Source of the DNA: Deltaproteobacteria bacterium
Lineage (GTDB): Bacteria > Myxococcota > Myxococcia > Myxococcales > 40CM-4-68-19
Length of the DNA stretch: 40,192 nucleotides
Direction: 5' to 3'
Assembly (NCBI GenBank): GCA_025358085.1
Contig: JANYKT010000078.1
Span: 1-40,192, forward strand
A model generated the notes under the pieces. The model ran no database searches. It was given only the letters and a program-made list of their open reading frames with translations, and was not told the origin of the DNA. Made by a program: the position numbers and the translations under genes. Positions 1 to 7,864 of this stretch are shown piece after piece (position 1 is the stretch's first letter; each line of letters starts with the position of its first letter).

Positions 1-2
1 GC

Positions 3-1476
3 TCTCATGATTGATCACTTCTTCCCCGAGCGCCCGGCGCTCCAACCGCGCTCGAGGAGCAATAGGTCGCGAAAGCCGCGAGCGAGGATGAGCCAGCCTG
101 GTTCGCCGTTGGCGCGTACGTGGCCACCGAGTCTGGCGACAGCAAGCAGCGCGTCGCGTACCGAGGGCCGTCGCGGCAGAGGCGTTTTCGAGACGGCGCG
201 CAACACGGCGAGGTGAGATGGGGTGAGCGCGTCGCGCGCCGGGCGCTCGGGCTGATGGCGCGCAAGATGTCGCAGGAGCAGGAGCCGCCAGGCGGTGGGA
301 GCGAGCACGGCGAGCGCGTTGAGCAGCCTCCTGCTGGTAGTGAGTTGGCGGCGTTCGTATTGGCAGCCAGTCTTGAGGGCCTTGAAGTACTCCTCGATCA
401 TCCAGCGCGCGCGATAGCAATCGACGACGTAGGTAATCTGTTTGGGTGTTGCGACAGGCAGGGAAGTCAGTAGAAACCATTCGACGGGGACGTCGCCCCG
501 CGGTGGTTCCGGCTCGAGCACATGGACCACGTTGACGAACATCGTCTTGGGCCCTTTTCCATTCGCAGTGGATGTTCGCGGCAGAGCCACGCGAGTGGCG
601 GCGAAGGTCAGACGCGCGACGCGGGCATCCCGCGCCGGATGCCGTTTTCCCTTCGGGCCTGGAATGTGCGGCCGATAGGAGAGCGAGACTTCGCGTTCAA
701 TCACCGGAGCGGTCCCTCGCGCGACGGTGCGAAGATGCGTTTGTTCCTCGACGCCCGCCAGGACACGGTCGTGATTGGAGCGGATGACGTAGTCCCGGCT
801 CTTCTCCTCCAGACTGGTGAGAATCGAAAACGAGTCGCCCTCTCTATCCATTAGATGGATTGCGCGGACCGAATCAGCAAGCTGCGCTTCCGCCGCCTCC
901 ACGCCCCTGACCCATCGCGCCGACTCTCCCAGGTGGTGTTTCTTCTTTCGCTTCCTCCGGGGGATGGCGGCGCCGTGACGGAAGATGGTCTCCAGCGCAA
1001 GCAATCCGAGCGGCGCGTGGGTCTTGGTCGCCTCCACCGCAAGCGAGAAGTGGCCGAAGAAACCTTGGCCCGGCCGCAGCAGCCGGCCCAGCCCCTCCCG
1101 CTCGGACTCACCGCCAAATTCAAACTCCGTCGTATCGTGAATGACCAAAACGCGCGGCCGCGCCGCCGCTCTCTTCGCCGAGGACGCGAAGTGCGGCTCC
1201 AGCACCGCCTCCGGCTTGACTCGGTCGTTGCCGAAGAATCGATACGCAGCCTCGAGCTGCGACTCGTCCGCAAGCGCCTTCGGAAAGCTCTCCGCGGCTG
1301 TCTCCGACAATTGGTCAGCCATCCTCTCCAGCCGCCGGTTCAGCCGCTCGTCGCCGAGCTGCGCCCCGACGAACTCCGCCGCCAACGGCCGCAGCCGTAG
1401 CACACCTGTCGCTCGTCTCATTTCCCACTACAAATCAGAGGGGTCTGACACTGATCGGATGTGTAGGATCATGAGA
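3..1476 (-). mobile_element. IS4-family (IS50/Tn5-like) insertion sequence, apparently complete
   Basis: The element contains one transposase gene bounded by imperfect terminal inverted repeats. The left end (from base 3) and the right end (reverse complement from base 1476) both read TCTCATGAT, and the match continues as nnnnCACnTC, about 14 of 19 positions. The transposase stop codon sits inside the left repeat, as in IS50, and the repeat-to-repeat length of about 1.47 kb is normal for the family. Only two bases lie outside the left end in this window, so the target duplication cannot be checked. The outer boundaries may be off by one or two bases. Confidence 0.8.
15..1421 (-). CDS. IS4-family transposase (Tn5/IS50-like)
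   Basis: DDE transposase that catalyses cut-and-paste movement of the surrounding element. The N-terminal part (about residues 15-77) matches the Tn5-type DNA-binding domain, with an LGDERL segment and an AAYRFF segment. The catalytic core shows the first aspartate in HDTTEF (D96), the second in MDREGD (D192), and a perfect YREK signature Y-x2-R-x3-E-x6-K at Y336, R339, E343 and K350. At 468 residues it is close to the 476 of Tn5 transposase. The frame is open throughout and both inverted repeats are present, so it is probably functional or recently inserted. No accessory gene is carried. Confidence 0.92.
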   Translation of the reverse strand: MRRATGVLRLRPLAAEFVGAQLGDERLNRRLERMADQLSETAAESFPKALADESQLEAAYRFFGNDRVKPEAVLEPHFASSAKRAAARPRVLVIHDTTEFEFGGESEREGLGRLLRPGQGFFGHFSLAVEATKTHAPLGLLALETIFRHGAAIPRRKRKKKHHLGESARWVRGVEAAEAQLADSVRAIHLMDREGDSFSILTSLEEKSRDYVIRSNHDRVLAGVEEQTHLRTVARGTAPVIEREVSLSYRPHIPGPKGKRHPARDARVARLTFAATRVALPRTSTANGKGPKTMFVNVVHVLEPEPPRGDVPVEWFLLTSLPVATPKQITYVVDCYRARWMIEEYFKALKTGCQYERRQLTTSRRLLNALAVLAPTAWRLLLLRHLARHQPERPARDALTPSHLAVLRAVSKTPLPRRPSVRDALLAVARLGGHVRANGEPGWLILARGFRDLLLLERGWSAGRSGKK

Positions 1477-1507
1477 CCGCGACGCTAGCACCGGGCATTG
1501 CCATAAG

Positions 1508-1840
1508 CTAGCCTACCGTGACCTTACGTACGCCCCTGATTTCCAGCAGTTCGGGGAGCCGGGCGCGCTGGTCTCCCTGCAGGATCAGCGTCGCGCCTTC
1601 CACGGTGCCTCCGCACCCAAGCGACTGTTTGAGCGCCTTCAGCCAGACCTCCAGCTGCTTCGCCGGAAGATTGAGTTGTTCAACCACCGTGACCTCCTTG
1701 CCCCCGCGTCCCTTGCGTTCCATCCGCACCACCGCGCGCGCGGGGCCCTTCGCTTCCTTTTCGATTTGCTTCGGCCCTTCCGGCAGCGACCCGCGAGCCC
1801 CTTGCAGCTTGCCAAACGGGTTGTTGAACGGATCAGACAT
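1508..1840 (-). CDS. SUI1/YciH-family translation initiation factor
   Basis: A small basic protein of 110 residues matching the SUI1 (eIF1/YciH) fold, whose bacterial members are thought to influence initiation-codon selection on the 30S subunit. The diagnostic part is the C-terminal two thirds: a strand with VRMERKGRGGKEVTVV, then LKQSLGCGGTVEG, then a final strand ending in the GVRKVTVG region. The first 35 residues are a polar, lysine- and proline-containing tail, as in other bacterial members. It is divergent from hemH with only 48 bases between the start codons, so the two probably share a promoter region. The stop codon lies about 30 bases from the IS end, so the insertion just missed the gene. 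Confidence 0.88.
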   Translation of the reverse strand: MSDPFNNPFGKLQGARGSLPEGPKQIEKEAKGPARAVVRMERKGRGGKEVTVVEQLNLPAKQLEVWLKALKQSLGCGGTVEGATLILQGDQRARLPELLEIRGVRKVTVG

Positions 1841-1888
1841 GCCACAACTGTATCGTGCTCGCGACGTCCGGGTGTTAGTGGTGCGCGC

Positions 1889-2902
1889 ATGAATGGAGTC
1901 CTGCTCATCAATCTCGGCACTCCGGACGCTCCGCAGAGCGGACCGGTACGCACCTACCTGCGTGAGTTCCTCAGCGACCCGCGCGTCGTCGACATCAATC
2001 CGGTGGGGCGCAAGCTGCTGCTCGAGGCGGTCATCCTGCCGCTGCGTCCTGCCAAAAGCGCCGCGGCCTATCGGAAGGTCTGGACCGATCGCGGCTCGCC
2101 TTTGCTGGTGGAGAGTCTGGCGCTGACCGACCGCGTACGCGCGGTGCTTGCTATGCCGGTCGAGCTGGGTATGCGCTATGGGAATCCCCCGATTGCAGCG
2201 GCTTTGCGCAAGCTGGTGGACGCTCGTGTCGATCGCATCACCATCGCTCCGCTTTATCCGCAGTATTCATCGGCAGCGACGGGCTCTTCGCTCGAAGAAG
2301 TCTACCGGCAGGTGGGCAAGCTCGATGTCGTCCCCAATGTTTCGACGCTGCCGCCGTTCTATGACGACCCGCGCTTCATCGAGGCTTTCGCGCTGCAGGG
2401 AGAGCCGGTGCTCGCGCGCGAGAAGCCCGACCATGTCCTGTTCAGTTTTCATGGCTTGCCGGAGCGGCACGTGCGGCGAACCGACCCGACTGGCAAGCAT
2501 TGCCTGCAATCGCCGCAATGCTGCGATTCAATGATCGATGCCAATCGCGATTGCTATCGTGCGCAATGCTTCGCGACCGCGCGCGCGCTGATTGCGCGGC
2601 TGGCGCTGTCGGCAGACCGGACGACCGTCTGCTTCCAGAGCCGGCTCGGCCGGACGCCGTGGATCAAGCCCTATACCGACCTGGTACTGCCCGAGCTTTT
2701 TGCACGCGGGGTGAAGCGCATCGCGGTCTTCTGCCCGGCCTTCGTGGCCGACTGCCTCGAGACGCTCGAAGAGATCGGCCTGCGCGCGCGAGACCAGTGG
2801 CTCGGCCTGGGCGGCGAATCGCTCGCGCTCGTTCCGTCACTCAATTCCTCCGATGCCTGGGTCACCTCGCTCACCGCCCTGCTCCAACCCCACCTGCATT
2901 GA
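1889..2902 (+). CDS. hemH: Ferrochelatase, predicted [2Fe-2S]-containing type
   Basis: Inserts ferrous iron into protoporphyrin IX in the last step of protoheme synthesis. The ATG at 1889 gives the normal N-terminus (VLLINLGTP) and a 337-residue protein; the open frame runs further upstream but would cross the divergent gene. Visible family motifs are the metal-binding histidine in SFHGLPERH (H188) and the CPAFVADCLETLEE block (282-295) with its conserved glutamate. Between them lies an insertion rich in cysteine (C205, C211, C212, C222, C227). Known: Myxococcus and Bdellovibrio ferrochelatases bind a [2Fe-2S] cluster through four internal cysteines. That this one does so is inferred. No strong Shine-Dalgarno is visible before the ATG. 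Confidence 0.95.
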   Translation: MNGVLLINLGTPDAPQSGPVRTYLREFLSDPRVVDINPVGRKLLLEAVILPLRPAKSAAAYRKVWTDRGSPLLVESLALTDRVRAVLAMPVELGMRYGNPPIAAALRKLVDARVDRITIAPLYPQYSSAATGSSLEEVYRQVGKLDVVPNVSTLPPFYDDPRFIEAFALQGEPVLAREKPDHVLFSFHGLPERHVRRTDPTGKHCLQSPQCCDSMIDANRDCYRAQCFATARALIARLALSADRTTVCFQSRLGRTPWIKPYTDLVLPELFARGVKRIAVFCPAFVADCLETLEEIGLRARDQWLGLGGESLALVPSLNSSDAWVTSLTALLQPHLH

Positions 2903-2905
2903 CAG

Positions 2906-3012
2906 GGGGACACCATACGCATTTCGCGCCGATTTCTTGATATGAGGACGCCGTACCCATTGAGCGCCGATTTCAACCGGGTCCGCTTGATCTAAATCAG
3001 TATGGTGTCCCC
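2906..3012. repeat. REP/MITE-like element with 13-bp terminal inverted repeats
   Basis: A 107-base intergenic block begins with GGGGACACCATAC (2906-2918) and ends with its exact reverse complement (3000-3012). Four further bases match inside each arm (ATTT after a two-base gap). Internally the ten-base word GCGCCGATTT occurs twice (about 2926 and 2964). The block fills almost the whole gap between the hemH stop and the convergent methyltransferase stop, ends within four bases of the latter, and holds no ORF. It could be a non-autonomous mobile repeat or a REP-type palindrome. It might also act as a bidirectional terminator, but there is no U-tract. Confidence 0.7.
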
Positions 3013-3015
3013 ACA

Positions 3016-4224
3016 TTAACGGCGGTCCCAGATTGCGGCGAAGAAAGCGTCGGTGTCGTGGAGGTACGGGAGGCAGCGGAAAAAGCCTTCGCTGGTCGGG
3101 CAGACGGCAGGCATCTGGCGCAGGAATTCTGGATGAGCCTGCTCGAAGGCCAACGCGACGTCCTCATTCTCTTCTCTTCGCAGCGTGCAGGTTCCGTAGA
3201 CCAGCCGGTTGCGCGCCAGCGGCGCGGCGCGCTCGAGCAGCGCTCGTTGCAGCGCAGGAAAACCGGCCGCGGCGGCTTCTCCTTTGCGCCAGCGAGCGTC
3301 CGGCCCGCGGCGCAGCGTCCCGAGTTCGGAGCAAGGAGCGTCCACCAGGACTCGATCGCTCTCTCGCGGCACGGCAACTTCGATGCAGGTCGCAAAGGCC
3401 TTGGCGGCGCGGCGCGCGAGCCTCTGCAACCGCTCTTGGTCCGGGTCGTGCGCGATCACCGCGCCGCGGTTTTGCAGGTGCGCTGCGAGCTGCAGCGACT
3501 TGCCGCCAGCGCCCGCGCACAGGTCGAGAATCGTCTCGCCGGGCTCCGCGGCCACCAGCTCGCCGAGGAGCTGGCTGCCCTCGTCCTGCGCTTCAAAAAG
3601 TCCCGCGCGAGCGCTCGCCAGGCCGAGCAGATTGGGCCGCGGTGTAGTGACCACGAGGCCGTCGCGCGCGAGCAGGGCCAGGCGCGTGGTCAGGCCTTCC
3701 GCTGTCAGCCGCCCCGCCAATTCTTCGCGCGAACAGCGCAGCGTATTGGCGCGCAGACAGACGGGGCCCGGGGCGCAGATGGCCTCGGCGAAAGCAGCAG
3801 CGCCTTCGGGGCCGAGCTCACGGACGAAGAGAGCGGAGAGCCAATCCGGCAGCGAGAATCGGTCCGCAAGCGGCTCGGGTGCGGGCCTTCTCGGTGGCTC
3901 CTGCGCTACCCCGCAGAGCGCGCCGGCGTCTTCGCGGCCAGCAAGATCGCGCAGCAGCGCAAAGAGCAGCAGCCGGGCTTCGGGCGAGCCTGCGTGAAAG
4001 GCCAGCCGTCGCCGCCAGAGCGCGACACCAAAGATGGCCTCGACCAGCGCCGCGCGACCCGGCCGATCCAGGTCGCGCGCCGAGCGCAGCGAGCGATCCA
4101 CCTCGCGCTCGGCCGCGGACCCCGAAAGTACGCGCTCGATGGCGGGTAGCGCGAGGTCCAGGCGCAACGCCTCCCAAGGCACACCGCGCAGGCGCTCGAT
4201 GATGGAGTCCATCGCGGGCCCCAT
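3016..4224 (-). CDS. rsmB: RsmB/NOP2-type 16S rRNA (cytosine-C5) methyltransferase
   Basis: S-adenosylmethionine-dependent RNA m5C methyltransferase; RsmB itself modifies C967 of 16S rRNA. The N-terminal 110 residues are helical and alanine/arginine rich, in the place of the NusB-like domain. The catalytic domain follows: a SAM-binding loop DLCAGAGGKS (about 234-243), motif IV DAPCS with C298, and motif VI YGTCTL with C346, the usual nucleophile. At 402 residues it is slightly shorter than E. coli RsmB (429). Start choice is between ATG 4224 and ATG 4212; both are close to a G-rich stretch. The symbol is by family; substrate position is not proven, and another NOP2/Sun member is possible. Confidence 0.85.
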   Translation of the reverse strand: MGPAMDSIIERLRGVPWEALRLDLALPAIERVLSGSAAEREVDRSLRSARDLDRPGRAALVEAIFGVALWRRRLAFHAGSPEARLLLFALLRDLAGREDAGALCGVAQEPPRRPAPEPLADRFSLPDWLSALFVRELGPEGAAAFAEAICAPGPVCLRANTLRCSREELAGRLTAEGLTTRLALLARDGLVVTTPRPNLLGLASARAGLFEAQDEGSQLLGELVAAEPGETILDLCAGAGGKSLQLAAHLQNRGAVIAHDPDQERLQRLARRAAKAFATCIEVAVPRESDRVLVDAPCSELGTLRRGPDARWRKGEAAAAGFPALQRALLERAAPLARNRLVYGTCTLRREENEDVALAFEQAHPEFLRQMPAVCPTSEGFFRCLPYLHDTDAFFAAIWDRR

Positions 4225-4512
4225 ACCCGCGGTGCGTGCTGAAGATCAAATCAACCGCGACCATGCCGGAGTGGGATCCGTCCTTCGACCGCGAGGGCCA
4301 GGACCTCGTCGAGTCCATCTGCGTGCGCGCCGGCGCCAGGCACTGGTAAAATCTCCTCGTGCGCGGGCAGCCTGGATTTTTTCGGGGGGGTGGAGCCGTA
4401 CCCGGACTCGGCCCTGGAGCAAGGGCAAACCTAGCTGACGAGTGCCCTGGCTTTTGGCAGCGCGCTGGCGGGGGGCGTGCGCGGCAGGCTGCCAAGCCGC
4501 ATATTTCGTCCA
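4225..4512. other. Intergenic region with divergent genes on each side
   Basis: This stretch of 288 bases separates the divergent rsmB-like and TPR-like genes, so it should carry promoters for both. I see no reading frame with convincing composition, no clear -10/-35 pair and no repeat. A minus-strand frame running through here continues as the antisense shadow of the next gene. Confidence 0.4.
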
Positions 4513-5139
4513 ATGGACGATCCGCGCGAGCTCCTCGAGGCGGGCCGCTTTGACGAGCTGGCCCATGATGATCACCCACTCTGGCGGGGCCTCGCCCTGC
4601 TTGAGTTGCGCCGCTATCTCGAAGCGAGCCGTGTCTTCGAGGACGCGCCCGACGCCAGGTCGAGCGGAACCATGATGGAACTCGCCGGGGCCGCGCGCTG
4701 GTTGGCGGGCGACCGCGAGGCGGCCATCGAGCGCTGGATTGCTGCGCTGGACGCGGGCTACGACTCTCCGTCCGGGCCCGTCAAGCCGCCCGCGCTGCTG
4801 GTCTATGCCGGCAAGCGCATGGGGGATGAGCGCTATGTTTTGCGCGGCATGCGCCTGCTCGGCAAGCTCTGGAAGCCAAAGGTCGGGCGCGTCTGGCCCG
4901 GACCCGTGGCGGGCTTCCTGCTGGATAAGGTCGAGCCTGAGCGCTTCCTCGAGGACGGCTATGAGGATGTCGAGCTGGAGGCGCGTCGGCTCGCCGCCGC
5001 TCACTTCTGGGCCGCGCTGAAAGACGAAGACCACGCGCGCGAGCACTACCAGCGCGCGGCGCAGGCTGAGGGCGCGTGCGCGCTCGAGGTCGAGCACCAC
5101 CTCGCTCGCGGGGAGCTGGCCGAGCAGCAAGCCGAGTGA
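4513..5139 (+). CDS. Hypothetical TPR-like helical protein
   Basis: A 208-residue protein built of helix-turn-helix repeats rich in alanine, leucine, arginine and glutamate. It lacks a signal peptide and membrane segments, so it is probably cytoplasmic. Segments such as WRGLALLELRRYLEASRVF, LAGDREAAIERW and DEDHAREHYQRA have the spacing of TPR or Sel1-like helix pairs, but I cannot assign a named family. The ATG at 4513 is preferred to the upstream in-frame start at 4477 because the protein then begins with a typical first helix (DDPRELLEAG). Its stop is 15 bases before the next gene on the same strand, so the two are likely cotranscribed. A protein-binding scaffold role is only a guess. Confidence 0.7.
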   Translation: MDDPRELLEAGRFDELAHDDHPLWRGLALLELRRYLEASRVFEDAPDARSSGTMMELAGAARWLAGDREAAIERWIAALDAGYDSPSGPVKPPALLVYAGKRMGDERYVLRGMRLLGKLWKPKVGRVWPGPVAGFLLDKVEPERFLEDGYEDVELEARRLAAAHFWAALKDEDHAREHYQRAAQAEGACALEVEHHLARGELAEQQAE

Positions 5140-5154
5140 TTACCGTTCTGCGCA

Positions 5155-5973
5155 ATGGAGAAGACCAAACCCCGGGGGCTTGGCCCGGACGAGGCGCAGT
5201 CGGTGCTTCGCCGCGCAGCAGAGCTGGACAGGAAGCAGGCGGCTGCCAGCACGGCGATGATTCGCCCGGACGCAGGAGAGCTGGGCATGGACGCCGCCGA
5301 GCTCGAGCGCGTCGGTGCCGAATCGGGACTGAGCCGCGAGGCCATGCGTCGCGCGTTGACCGAGCTCGCGGCTGGCGCTCTCGTCGACGGGTTGAGGCCG
5401 GAGGCGCCGCGCCATTTCGTCACCGGTGACGCCGTCATCGCGGAGCAGACCTTCAACGCCCCGCCCGAAGTGATCGAAGCGCGGCTCGCCGCGACCTTGC
5501 GCAGGAACGGACTCGAGGTAGCGCAGAGATCGCCACACGCGACGCGCTGGGAGCCGGCGCCGGGCTTGCGCCAAACGCTCGGCCGCGTCGTCAATTGGGA
5601 CGGCTCTGCCGCCTGGCTCGGGTCGACCGTGGAGAGCGGCGTGCATGCCGTGACGGGCGAGCAAACCTCCGCCGAACTGCGTGGCGACGCGAAGAATCTT
5701 GGGGCGCCCATTGCCACGGTGACCGGCCTGCTGCTCGCGTTCCCGGCGGGCATTGCGCTCCTGGTCGTGCTTGCGTTTGGCCTGCGCTGGGGCTTCTCGG
5801 GACAGCAGGCACTCGCCTTGATGGCGGTGGTGGCTGCGTGGGTCACGCTGACCGCGCTGGTCTCGCGTGGCGTCGCGCGCCGCAGGGTCAAGAAGCTGCG
5901 GCGCGCGCTCGAGCGCATGCTCCAGCAGGTCGCCGCGACGCCAGGGATGCCGGACCCGCGCCGGCTGGCCTGA
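5155..5973 (+). CDS. Two-helix membrane protein with an EVLRRA-type N-terminal segment
   Basis: Function unknown. The N-terminal 70 residues (ending around TELAAGALVDG) follow a pattern seen in many bacterial membrane proteins: an initial LRRAAEL helix, then an alpha-helical unit with ELGMDAAELERVGAESGLS and REAMRRALTEL. The middle third looks like a folded alpha/beta domain without recognisable motifs. Two hydrophobic segments follow (about residues 185-206 and 218-236), then a basic amphipathic tail (RRRVKKLRRALERML). The likely topology is a cytoplasmic N-terminal domain anchored by a C-terminal hairpin. It lies 15 bases downstream of the TPR-like gene and converges on the ABC transporter gene. 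No Shine-Dalgarno is obvious. Confidence 0.7.
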   Translation: MEKTKPRGLGPDEAQSVLRRAAELDRKQAAASTAMIRPDAGELGMDAAELERVGAESGLSREAMRRALTELAAGALVDGLRPEAPRHFVTGDAVIAEQTFNAPPEVIEARLAATLRRNGLEVAQRSPHATRWEPAPGLRQTLGRVVNWDGSAAWLGSTVESGVHAVTGEQTSAELRGDAKNLGAPIATVTGLLLAFPAGIALLVVLAFGLRWGFSGQQALALMAVVAAWVTLTALVSRGVARRRVKKLRRALERMLQQVAATPGMPDPRRLA

Positions 5974-5978
5974 AGCCG

Positions 5979-5998
5979 GCAATCAGCGTTCCGATTGC
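5979..5998. terminator. Possible hairpin between convergent genes
   Basis: GCAATC (5979-5984) can pair perfectly with GATTGC (5993-5998) across an eight-base loop, in the 49-base gap between two convergent genes. A ten-base palindrome, ATCAATTGAT, follows at 6014-6023. There is no U-tract on either strand, so an intrinsic terminator is only suggested by position. Confidence 0.25.
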
Positions 5999-6022
5999 GC
6001 CGCCGGTGCCAACATCAATTGA

Positions 6023-7864
6023 TCAGGCATATCCCGCGGCCTGAAGCCGGAAGAGGTGGGCGTAGCGGCCGTCGTGCTGCAGAAGCTCCTCGTGGGTGCC
6101 CAGCTCCGCCACCCGCCCGCCCTGCAGCACCGCGATGCGGTCGGCCTGCCGCACGGTGGAGAAGCGGTGGCTGATGAGAATTGCAGTGCGGTCGGCGGCG
6201 AGTTGCTGCAGGCGCACGAACAGCTCGTGCTCCGCCTCGGCATCCAGCGCGGCAGTGGGCTCATCGAGAATCAAGACTTCCGACTCGCGCATGAACGCGC
6301 GCGCCAGCGCAATCTTCTGCCATTGTCCTCCCGACAGCTCCTGCCCTTCCTCGAACCAGCCGCCCAGCATGGTGTCGAGCTTCTGCGGCAATTGATCGAT
6401 CACCGGCCGCGCACCGCCCTGGTCCACCGCGCGCTCGATGCGCGGGCGGTCGCTGATGGACGGCACCCAGCCGAGCCCGATGTTCTCCGCGGCGCTGAAC
6501 TGATACTTGACGAAATCCTGGAAGAGCACCCCGACGCGGTCGCGCAGGTCGCGCGGGTCCATGTCGCGCAGGTCCACGCCGCCATAGAGAATGGCGCCGC
6601 CGGTCGGGTCATAGAGGCGCAGCAGCAGCTTGATCAGCGTGGACTTGCCCGCGCCGTTGTCACCCACCAGCGCGAGCTTTTCGCCCGGTCGCAGCTGCAG
6701 GGTCACGTCCTGCAACACCAGCTTGTCGCTGCCGGGGTAATGGAACGAGACGTTGCGGAACTCGATGGACTGCGACCGCGCGCGCGGCGCCGACAGGGGC
6801 GGGTGCACGCGCGGCGCCTCGCCGGTGGTCTCCATATCGAGATACTCATAGAGGTTGGAGACGAACAAGCCATCTTCATACAAGGACCCGATCGAAGTCA
6901 GCGCTGATTGAATCGAGGTCTGGCCCTGGCGGAAGACGGAAAGATAGAGGGTCAGGTCACCGAGGGAAATGAAGCCCGCCGCGGCCCGCAGCGCCATATA
7001 GACATAGCTGCCATAGAACGCGAGCAGCGATAAGGCGCCCAGCAGCAATCCATAGATGGACTTGCGCAGCGCCAGCTTGCGGTCTTCCAGATAGAACTTC
7101 GCATAAAGGTCCTTGTAGCGCTGCAGCACCATTGGCCCCAGCCCGAACAGCTTCACCTCTTTGACGTGCGAATCGCGTGTCAGGATCCATTCCAGGTAGT
7201 TCTGCCGCCGGCCCTCGGGCGCGCGCCAGGTATTGAGCCGGAACGACTCGCCGGACAGCTTTGCCTCGGCGATAAAGGAGGGCAGCGAGGCTGCGACAAT
7301 CACCAGCACCGACCAGGGCGAGAGCCGCGCCAGCAGGACCGCATAGGTGGCGAGGATGATCAATTGCTGCACGAGCGAGGCGATCTCGAGCACCAGCGAG
7401 AGCGGCCGCGACGAAGCCTCGCGCCGCGCATTCTGCATCTTGTCGTAGAAGGCGGCGTTCTCGAAGTGCTTGAGTTCGAGCTGCGTCGCCTTCTCGAGGA
7501 TCATGGTGTTGACGTGGTTGCCGAGCGAGGTCCGCATCAAGTCGCGCAGCAGCGATTGCCCGCGCGACAGCGTGGTCGAGAGCACCATCAGGCCCAGCTC
7601 CAGCACCACCAGCCGCAGCACCCGCGAGCGGTCGCCGCCGCGCGCGGCCACCACCACCGCATCGACGATGAGCTTGCCGACCCACGCCAGCGCCGCGGGC
7701 AGGAATGCCTGGCCGAGCAGCAGCACGACGATTCCCACCGCGAACCCGCGCGATGAATCGCGGACCAGCGCGAACGTGCGCGGGAGATAGCGCAGGTATT
7801 TGACGGTCAGCCGGACGCGCTCGCGAAAGGACGGGCGGGCCTTGCTTAGCAGGGGCGGTGCCAT
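6023..7864 (-). CDS. ABC transporter, fused permease and ATP-binding subunit
   Basis: Half-transporter of the type I exporter fold that moves a substrate across the inner membrane using ATP. The first 310 residues form the transmembrane domain, with hydrophobic stretches near 41-70, 84-98, 165-195 and 270-300. The nucleotide-binding domain shows Walker A GDNGAGKST (401-409), signature LSGGQ (510-514), Walker B VLILDEPTAALD (530-541) and H-loop ISHRF. The 613 residues match a homodimeric exporter of the MsbA/BmrA kind; the substrate cannot be read from sequence. The start codon directly follows the stop codon of the DUF4476 gene with no base between, suggesting translational coupling. The neighbouring lipid kinase makes a lipid or envelope substrate plausible, but that is inference. 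Confidence 0.93.
   Translation of the reverse strand: MAPPLLSKARPSFRERVRLTVKYLRYLPRTFALVRDSSRGFAVGIVVLLLGQAFLPAALAWVGKLIVDAVVVAARGGDRSRVLRLVVLELGLMVLSTTLSRGQSLLRDLMRTSLGNHVNTMILEKATQLELKHFENAAFYDKMQNARREASSRPLSLVLEIASLVQQLIILATYAVLLARLSPWSVLVIVAASLPSFIAEAKLSGESFRLNTWRAPEGRRQNYLEWILTRDSHVKEVKLFGLGPMVLQRYKDLYAKFYLEDRKLALRKSIYGLLLGALSLLAFYGSYVYMALRAAAGFISLGDLTLYLSVFRQGQTSIQSALTSIGSLYEDGLFVSNLYEYLDMETTGEAPRVHPPLSAPRARSQSIEFRNVSFHYPGSDKLVLQDVTLQLRPGEKLALVGDNGAGKSTLIKLLLRLYDPTGGAILYGGVDLRDMDPRDLRDRVGVLFQDFVKYQFSAAENIGLGWVPSISDRPRIERAVDQGGARPVIDQLPQKLDTMLGGWFEEGQELSGGQWQKIALARAFMRESEVLILDEPTAALDAEAEHELFVRLQQLAADRTAILISHRFSTVRQADRIAVLQGGRVAELGTHEELLQHDGRYAHLFRLQAAGYA

Noticed and set aside
4246-5130. 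Minus-strand open frame of 294 codons
   Set aside because: It overlaps the TPR-like gene. The plus-strand frame has balanced helical composition and fits the next gene's spacing, so the minus frame is the shadow.
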